Shown here: positions 58,226-64,000 of the stretch, piece after piece
Layout: each line of letters starts with the position of its first letter
Numbering within the stretch: position 1 is the first letter of the stretch
Origin: Syncephalis plumigaleata
Lineage: Eukaryota; Zoopagomycota; Zoopagomycetes; Zoopagales; Piptocephalidaceae
Reading direction: 5' to 3'
NCBI GenBank assembly: GCA_025201365.1
Contig: JAIXMF010000001.1
Span: 2,356,001 to 2,420,000, forward strand
DNA length: 64,000 nucleotides
Made by a program: the position numbers and the translations under genes
The notes under the pieces: generated by a model
Told to the model about the DNA's origin: nothing
The model's database searches: none
Seen by the model: only the letters and a program-made list of their open reading frames with translations

Positions 58226-59239
58226 ATGTCACTTTTTGAATCTGCCGCCGCCGTGTTGTTAGCTCGTGCGCGCAGAGACAACGATGCGCTAATTCCACTT
58301 ACTTGTGCTTCCACACGACAACGTATAGTTATCCTACGTGACTCGTTAGACCTTGGCGAATTATGGCAATGGCAACAGGAAGAGTCGGCCACCGAAGGCT
58401 ATGATGATACGCAGCTAGTAATTGAGCAGCTATTCTCTCAGCCTCTAGCTCAAATATCGAAAATGCTATCGCCCGCCACCTTTCAAATAGTGGGCGGCAC
58501 CACGCGCAGAGCTCGTTTACGCTTTGCGATACGAAAACGACAAAATCCTATGGGGGACCGCAAGCATAGTGTAGCTTATGCTTATTATATCATTATGGAG
58601 CGTGAAACTGACGGTATTTGGCGCTACTTTAACACAAACATCGAACAGTATGATGCAAATGACGATAGCAATAATGACGGTGTCGTAAAATCACCAGAAT
58701 CAGGGGTATGGTTTAGTTCAATTGGTATGGCAGAAGATGCGGCAAGACATGGAGGCAAACCGGTAGGTATAGATGCACCCACCATGGATATGTTAACTAA
58801 TGAGCGCCATAATCATAATTAGTATGGTCAGCCCGATATATACGTTAATAATGAAATGGTAGACGAGGATGCGGAGGATGACAATTACTGGGCAATGTAT
58901 GATAGTAATACGCCGGCGAAAGGGACATCACTATCACAAACTAATAACAATAATGCAGAGGATGATTATTGGTCACGCTACGACGTTATTGATTCGCAAA
59001 CACCGCCACCGCGCAAGAATAATACCAAAACAACGCAGCCTAATATGCACAAGCAGGCCACCGCTAATAATAACAACAATAACATCAACAATAACAGTAA
59101 TCATAGTGCATCACGTCAACTCTCAAGTATTGGCGAACCGCGTGATGTATTACTACAAAATCTTCGCGTTTTACGTCATATGGCGAATCAAATGGGTATT
59201 ACTAGGGAGGAATTCATTGAAATGGCACATCAAGCATAG
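58226..59239 (+). CDS. conserved-looking protein with two YWxxYD motifs, function unknown
   Basis: Exons 58226-58762 and 58823-59239 give 317 residues from ATG MSLFESAAAVLLARARRDND. The first half looks folded (GELWQWQQEESATEGYDDTQ; RARLRFAIRKRQNPMG; YAYYIIMERETD). The second half is Asp/Asn-rich with two similar motifs, DDNYWAMYD and DDYWSRYD, and ends in a helix (LRVLRHMANQMGITREEFIE). I recall similar YWxxYD proteins in fungi but cannot name a function. Upstream in-frame codons lack an ATG close enough to prefer. Confidence 0.7.
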
Positions 59240-59464
59240 GCAAGGTGTATGATGGCCTTCTTAGCAATACAGCTATTTACGAACTAAAACAGATTGATCA
59301 TGTACAGCATTAATAATAAACCCAATAAACTGAGTAACTACCCTCATCGTACTTGTTATTAATCGCAATAGGCGATTTATTCTCGTTCTTATTCATCATT
59401 ATTGACATTAATGATTACAGTCAATACTTAGCAATAGGCTGGTTTCAGGATAATAGATGATTCA
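59240..59464. other. short convergent spacer
   Basis: Intergenic between the YWxxYD gene and the minus-strand exons that follow; contains AATAAA near 59312. No gene. Confidence 0.4.
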
Positions 59465-59819
59465 TTACTCCGTGGCGAACAGTCGATTGCATTTAACGCA
59501 TATGTCCTGAATGGCAACTTCTTCGATTGCCATTCGCTCAGGTAAATGACATTGCACGCGGTTGCACAATAAAGAAATGGATTTCATACATTTTGAGCCA
59601 ATGATGATTACGGGTAACTCGATAATTAGTCCTTGTTTATTTGAAATATTCCAAAATTGTAAGCATAGTCATGTAATCTACCGCGCATTTACTTAATGCT
59701 ACCGACCAACACTATCGATACATATCGTTGATGTAGACTATGAGTAAACAAATAAAATAGTGCATATTACCTTAACATGATGGTGTAATACAGCTTGAAA
59801 TATCAGTTTCAGTAGCAGC
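59465..59819 (-). CDS. 3' exons of an unidentified Cys-motif protein
   Basis: The terminal exon (59631-59465) reads LIIELPVIIIGSKCMKSISL, then LCNRVQCHLPERMAIEEVAI and QDICVKCNRLFATE with a TAA; the CxxxC and CxxC pairs suggest a zinc-binding end. Upstream, 59819-59771 reads LLLKLIFQAVLHHHVK between an ACAG acceptor and a GTAATA donor. A linking exon around 59735-59690 (STSTICIDSVG) is possible but its donor is weak. No start was found; the gene may begin near 59880 (MIIPVWPSPIVR, GTAAAA donor). Family not recognised. Confidence 0.42.
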
Positions 59820-60277
59820 CTGTTTAATACTCGTTAACAATACAATTGACGCTTTTACCGAACAATTGGACTTGGCCAAACCGGTATAATCATCCGGTAA
59901 TGATTATTGTTGATGCTATCCGTAAGGTCATAATAATTACAGTACAAGCGAGGGTTACACCATGCTGTTACATTCGAGTGCGGCAAATAAATCATCAGGT
60001 AACACACGGGAAGGATAGACCTAAATGACATGTCATATAATGAATCCCGTAATTTATCCGCGTATTCAATGTTTCATCATTAGTAATATACCAATATTCT
60101 ATAGCATACCATATAGTAATTAGTCACGCATGAATCTAGTATATATAGGATGGTGATTTATGACGAGACATGCTACATTCCATCAACAACAGCAGCAGCA
60201 GCAACAACAACAACCATTCAACGCAACGAACCATCTCTACTATTGTCTCTTTCCTACTTGCTAACTAACCGGTCAAC
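59820..60277. other. upstream region of the GH8 gene
   Basis: Holds possible 5' exons of the minus-strand Cys-motif gene near 59880 and a CAG/CAA run (60183-60210) just upstream of the GH8 start. The leader has an in-frame stop, so no signal peptide can be added from it. Confidence 0.4.
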
Positions 60278-61333
60278 ATGTCTGCCTCCGCCCTCTACAA
60301 CTCCTGGAAGAACAAATACGTTCGTAGTGAATATAGCCTGGGAAGTCAGTGCAAATTCATTGCTTTCCAACCCGATGGCAACTCTACCACTAGTGAGTCG
60401 TCTGGTTACGGTCTCCTAACCGCCGTATTAGCCAATGATCGTGAGGTATTCGACGGGATCCTCAAATTCACCGATTACTTCAAGAACTCGAATGGATTGC
60501 TCAGCTGGAAGCAAGAACGCTCTGGTGGCAGAATAGTGTCGCAGGGCGGTAACGTGAGCAGTGCTACCGATGGCGATCTCGATTGCGTGGCCGCCTTGTG
60601 GATAGCGCATAAACGATGGGGAAATCAAGACTACGCGAATCGTGCTCGTGCATGGGGTAATGCCATTTTGGATCGTGCTGTCAATCCAAGCAATCGTAGT
60701 ATCCTCCTGGGTGACTGGGCCTACAACGATGGCACGAAGAAATGGGTCACTCGCTCGTCTGACTTTATCCTCGCCCATTTGTCGATGTTCGCGAGGAGGC
60801 ACACTGAGCGCTCGGGCGATTGGACTGCCGTACTTAACACTTGCAAGTCCATCATGCGTAGCCAGTATAATCTCAACTCGAATACTGGACTCGTGGCCGA
60901 CTTTTTGCAAGGTGATCCTAATGGCGGTTACCGACCATCTAATGGTCAAGTATTGGAAAAGCCCGAAGATGCCTATTACAACTGGAATGCCTGCCGTGTG
61001 CCATGGCGTCTAGCGCAATACTACCTTGTCAGTGGTGATAGCTCGATTAAACCACACTTGGATGTCATGAACCGATTCTTTGAAAGGGCTAATAATGGCT
61101 ACATTTTCGCCGGCTATAAGCTCAACGGTGAGCCACTTGTCAAGTATACCAGCGTGGCATTCCTCGCCCCAGCTGCCTATTTACTCCAAGCCATGGGAAG
61201 TAGCAAGACTAGCGCTGTTGTCAACCAAATCAATCAATTGTACTCGAGCAATAATGTCGACTATTACGCCGCATCTATTCATTTGTTAACTGTGTTGCAA
61301 GGCGAGCAGAGTGCCATTGAATTGATCCGATAA
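60278..61333 (+). CDS. glycoside hydrolase family 8, chitosanase-type (GH-8b)
   Basis: 351 residues, intronless. GH8 marks: TTSESSGYGLLTAVLANDRE (general acid Glu40), SSATDGDLDCVAALWIA, LLGDWAYNDG, NTGLVADFLQGDPNGG and YYNWNACRVPWRLAQYYL. The base Asp of cellulase-type GH8 is Asn237 here, while Glu227 lies 10 residues before it and 187 after Glu40. That equals the spacing I recall for Bacillus K17 chitosanase (Glu122, Glu309, Asn319). GH8 is mainly bacterial, so transfer from bacteria is likely. No signal peptide is visible; the protein may be cytosolic or use another export route. An AATAAAC signal follows the stop. Confidence 0.85.
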   Translation: MSASALYNSWKNKYVRSEYSLGSQCKFIAFQPDGNSTTSESSGYGLLTAVLANDREVFDGILKFTDYFKNSNGLLSWKQERSGGRIVSQGGNVSSATDGDLDCVAALWIAHKRWGNQDYANRARAWGNAILDRAVNPSNRSILLGDWAYNDGTKKWVTRSSDFILAHLSMFARRHTERSGDWTAVLNTCKSIMRSQYNLNSNTGLVADFLQGDPNGGYRPSNGQVLEKPEDAYYNWNACRVPWRLAQYYLVSGDSSIKPHLDVMNRFFERANNGYIFAGYKLNGEPLVKYTSVAFLAPAAYLLQAMGSSKTSAVVNQINQLYSSNNVDYYAASIHLLTVLQGEQSAIELIR

Positions 61334-61620
61334 ACAATGGTTACCATTATTTTAATAAACAACTTTAATGTTAACATGTCTATTTGCATATGATTCAACT
61401 TTATTAAATATTGCAACATTGAAATGTAAATGAATGGTTAAACGATACATGTCACCATAGACGTACACGCATGCTATTCTGAAATACATTAATTATTTTA
61501 ATCTCTCGATCAAAGAATAATAACAAAATAGGTAATAAAATGTTGAACAAATGAGTCATTGAAACTACAGACTTTTTGCCTTTTGATAGTTACTTTTTTA
61601 TAAGATAATTGTTAAACGTC

Positions 61621-64000
61621 ATGCCAGTAGTTAGTACAGACACCCTAGTTATCCTACAGAAGCGACCGACTCAGGTGCGCAACCTGTGCATTCTCGCTCA
61701 TGTAGACCACGGCAAGACAACGTTATCCGATTCGTTAGTGGCGTCGAACGGTGTCATTTCGCAAAAACTAGCCGGCAAGGTTCGTTACTTGGATTCACGC
61801 GAGGACGAACAAGAACGCGGTATCACCATGGAGTCCAGTAGTATTAGTCTATTCTTTCAAGTGCAACGTCAATTGATAAAGAATACTACTAGTACAACAT
61901 TGGATACGGGTAAGATATATATATATATATTAGTTGACTATTTATATTACGAGTAACTTATCTATAATAAATGTACTAGATACAGCAAATAGCGATGCAT
62001 CTGCCAGTGCATCATCGAGTATAACAGATGATTATCTGATCAATCTTATCGACTCACCGGGACATGTGGACTTTTCGAGCGAAGTATCCACGGCATCGCG
62101 ACTATGTGATGGTGCACTCGTCCTAGTGGATGTTGTGGAGGGTGTTTGCACTCAGGTATATAATTCTAGATGTTAATGATGCTAATAAATGATGCTAATA
62201 AACGATGTTAATAAATTATGTTAATAAATGATGCTAAACACGTAGACGCATGCTGTATTGAGACAAGCACGTCAAGAGCGTGTTCGTCCCTTGCTCGTAC
62301 TGAATAAGATCGATCGATTGGCCACGGAATTACGCTTAACGTCGATGGAGGCTTATCAGCACTTGCGTCGTATATTGGAACAAGTGAACGCGGTGATGGC
62401 TCAGCTATTCGCCGATGAACGAGTGGAGGGAGAGACGCGTAAGCATGAATTGCAAAAAGTACGTATAAACAAATGACCACTAGTTATGTAGCATTTTATT
62501 AAGTTGTTATTTTCTACCCTTACTAGGAGCAGCAACAGACGGGATTGTCGCCGTCGTCAGCATCATCGTCGGCTGTCAATACGCCAACTGTCTCCGAGGC
62601 GGGTGATTTCGAGGAGGTTAGCGAGGATGATCGATGGTTCTTTGCACCGGAACGAGGTAACGTTCTATTTGCCAGTGCCATCGATGGTTGGGCATTTCGT
62701 GTGGAACAATTCTCGCGAATGTACGCCACTCGTCTCGGCGTGAATGAGACACTATTACGACGCACGCTATGGGGCGACTACTACATTGACCCGAAAACTA
62801 AACGGGTCATTGGACATAAACAATTGAAGGGACGAGTATTGAAGCCGATATTCGTACAAATGGCCCTCGACAATATATGGGCGGTGTATCATGCGGTGGC
62901 GATTGAGCCGTAAGTATACGCAAGAACACAAATAACTATGATAAAAATGAACATATTCCTTAATCGATTTATTTTACTTTAATAGAGACGCGGAAAAAGT
63001 ACAAAAGATTGTCAAGACACTTAATGTTAAGGTGCTGCCACGCGATTTACGTAGTAAGGAGCCGCGTACACTATTATCCACCATTTTTGGTCAATGGCTC
63101 CCGTTATCCGCCAACGTATTACTTGGTGTGGTGGATCAACTACCATCACCGGTGGAGGCGCAAAAGGAACGATTGCATCATATATTGTATCCAAATGATA
63201 TGGATAATGAATTAGACAACATCACCGCGCAGAATAACGTGGAATCAGCCGTCTACACTTGCGACAATAACGATAACTCACCGGTGGTGGCATTTGTTAC
63301 GAAAATGCTATCGATTCCCGCGGAGCTATTACCGGAACACCGTAAACGACCGATGACTGCGGAGGAGATGCGTGAACGTGGACGACAATTACGCGAGGCA
63401 CGCGCAGCCAATACAGAGAATGCAGCATCAGTATCCGTACAAATGGTGGATTCCGCCAATAGTGAATCTACGCAGGAAGTAACGGAAGCATCAACACCAC
63501 CTACAGGCGAGGTACTTGTAGGCTATGCTCGTGTCTATAGCGGTTCACTACGTGTAGGACAGAGTGTACGCGTACTTGGTCCTAAATACGATGCAACTCG
63601 GCCACATTTGCACACATCACGAGTAACCATTAGCTCGTTGTACATGCTAATGGGACGAGATCTAGTGATGCTGGACGAGGTGCCTGCAGGCAACGTGTGC
63701 GGTATCGGTGGCCTAGATGGCGTGGTATTGAAAACGGCCACGTTAACCGATCAGGAGGAGTGTCCTAGTTTCGGTACATTAAAAGGCCAGGTAAGTCAAT
63801 TAGATTAATGGGATGATAATAACAATTAATAATAATAATAATGTAAATGTAGTCAGCACCTATTGTACGTGTGGCCGTTGAACCATCCAATCCATGTAAG
63901 TAATTTTATTAGTAGCAATAACAATATTAATAATAATGATGATGATGATGCATGCATGCGCGTATGTATGTATACAGCTAAAATGCAAGCATTAGTGGAT
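61621..64000 (+). CDS. EFL1: EFL1/Ria1 GTPase, 5' part (runs off the window)
   Basis: Exons 61621-61909, 61980-62155, 62246-62458, 62527-62909, 62986-63790, 63853-63895 and 63978-64000 continue beyond the window. EF-2-like GTPase marks: [66 protein letters not shown] and VLNKIDRL. These are followed by the EFL1-specific insert (Ser/Glu-rich, then [20 protein letters not shown]) and domain II ([20 protein letters not shown]). EFL1 with SBDS/Sdo1 releases eIF6/Tif6 from pre-60S ribosomes in the cytoplasm. The first in-frame ATG is [20 protein letters not shown]. Confidence 0.95.

Overview
The window is nuclear DNA of a fungus, probably an early-diverging (zygomycete-grade) one. It is AT-rich. 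Its genes carry many short introns of about 50-120 nt with GTAAGT-type donors. Several genes are fungal in character: a Rho1 GTPase, the Rxt3 histone-deacetylase subunit, the Golgi protein TVP18, a Faf1/C1orf131 ribosome-biogenesis factor and a possible PEX20-like peroxin. Spliced models were rebuilt by eye from frame, splice sites and family motifs, so exon ends are inferences. I cannot name the genus.

Left part (1-18 kb): the end of a ChaC-type gamma-glutamylcyclotransferase and a TMEM14 gene are followed by four same-strand secreted CAP/SCP genes (3998-17990), separated by 2-4 kb of simple-sequence-rich spacer. The CAP domains are alike, but each tail differs: short Pro-rich, three Cys/Trp modules, His-rich, or a huge Pro/Ser/Thr repeat. 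A fifth CAP gene lies at 25986-27409. A terminal-inverted-repeat element sits at about 10.0-11.05 kb, with relics at 28.7 and 58.0 kb.

Middle (18-36 kb): a small two-exon gene, an 11-exon ABHD12-like hydrolase and Rho1 come first. They are followed by three same-strand genes for secreted or membrane-anchored proteins resembling a 2H (Swiss Army Knife) phosphoesterase fold with eroded catalytic motifs. A broken 2H copy and a frameshifted oligopeptidase-B-like gene lie among them.

Right part (35-64 kb): housekeeping genes are packed tightly. They are a PEX20-like protein, a type-I-like glutamine synthetase, endosulfine, an epoxide hydrolase, Rxt3, Faf1/C1orf131 and TVP18, then a coiled-coil protein gene, an unidentified YWxxYD protein, an intronless GH8 enzyme and the 5' part of EFL1. 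A whole-looking Ty3/Gypsy retrotransposon with identical 500-bp LTRs (49852-55511) lies inside an intron of the coiled-coil gene.

The features I find most noteworthy are the CAP array with a new Cys/Trp repeat module, the cluster of decaying secreted 2H-like proteins, the GH8 gene whose catalytic-residue spacing matches the bacterial chitosanase subfamily, and the very young retrotransposon hidden in an intron. A secreted arsenal plus a chitosanase would suit a parasite or mycoparasite, but that is inference.
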